Shown here piece after piece: positions 5,151 through 5,189 of a DNA stretch of 5,189 nt. This stretch comes from JAAYXS01 sp043820985 (lineage in GTDB: Bacteria > Planctomycetota > Phycisphaerae > UBA1845 > Fen-1342), in NCBI GenBank assembly GCA_043820985.1, contig JBDRDH010000108.1, positions 1 through 5,189 on the forward strand, in the 5' to 3' direction. Every line of letters starts with the position of its first letter. The stretch's first letter is position 1. The notes under the pieces were generated by a model. It saw only the letters and a program-made list of their open reading frames with translations. It had not been told where the DNA came from and ran no database searches. Both the position numbers and the translations under genes were made by a program.

Positions 5151-5189
5151 GGGGCTCGGTGTGTGGCATGCCCGCGCTTTCAGCTTGGG

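Overview
The window looks like a piece of a moderately GC-rich bacterial chromosome, most likely from a planctomycete or a close PVC relative. That assignment is an inference from several signs together: a threonylcarbamoyl-AMP synthase fused to a low-molecular-weight phosphatase, a short basic protein of a type I associate with planctomycetes, a DUF2203 protein, an ECF-like sigma factor without an adjacent anti-sigma gene, and GC-rich intergenic repeats around a REP-associated transposase. No rRNA, tRNA or CRISPR array was found.

Layout. Positions 1-83 (minus) hold the first 27 codons of a REP-associated (Y1/HUH, IS200-like) transposase that runs off the left edge. Upstream of it, 96-249 is an AT-rich tandem repeat with a 50-bp unit (2 full copies and 1 truncated copy). 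Positions 311-500 hold GC-rich REP-like repeat modules and two compact hairpins. A small basic protein of unknown function follows on the minus strand (528-836). It is divergent from the next operon, and good sigma70-like promoters are visible for both sides.

The central operon (1010-2591, plus) encodes a Sua5/YrdC-LMW phosphatase fusion and RpiB, overlapping by 20 bp. It resembles the Firmicute ywlC-ywlE-ywlF order with the first two genes fused. A convergent DUF2203 gene (2618-3057, minus) appears to carry a frameshift near its 5' end. It is divergent from a class II fructose-1,6-bisphosphatase (GlpX, 3263-4318). An ECF-like sigma factor follows (about 4399-5028). The right end (5057-5150) contains the same REP-like modules as the left end.

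How the parts fit. RpiB (pentose phosphate pathway) and GlpX (gluconeogenesis or sugar-phosphate recycling) are both central carbon genes. Sua5 supplies the tRNA t6A precursor, and the phosphatase is probably regulatory. The most notable points are the RAYT with its flanking repeat families, the fusion with an altered KxR motif and an arginine-phosphatase-like P-loop, and the DUF2203 frameshift. I found no clearly new multi-gene system.
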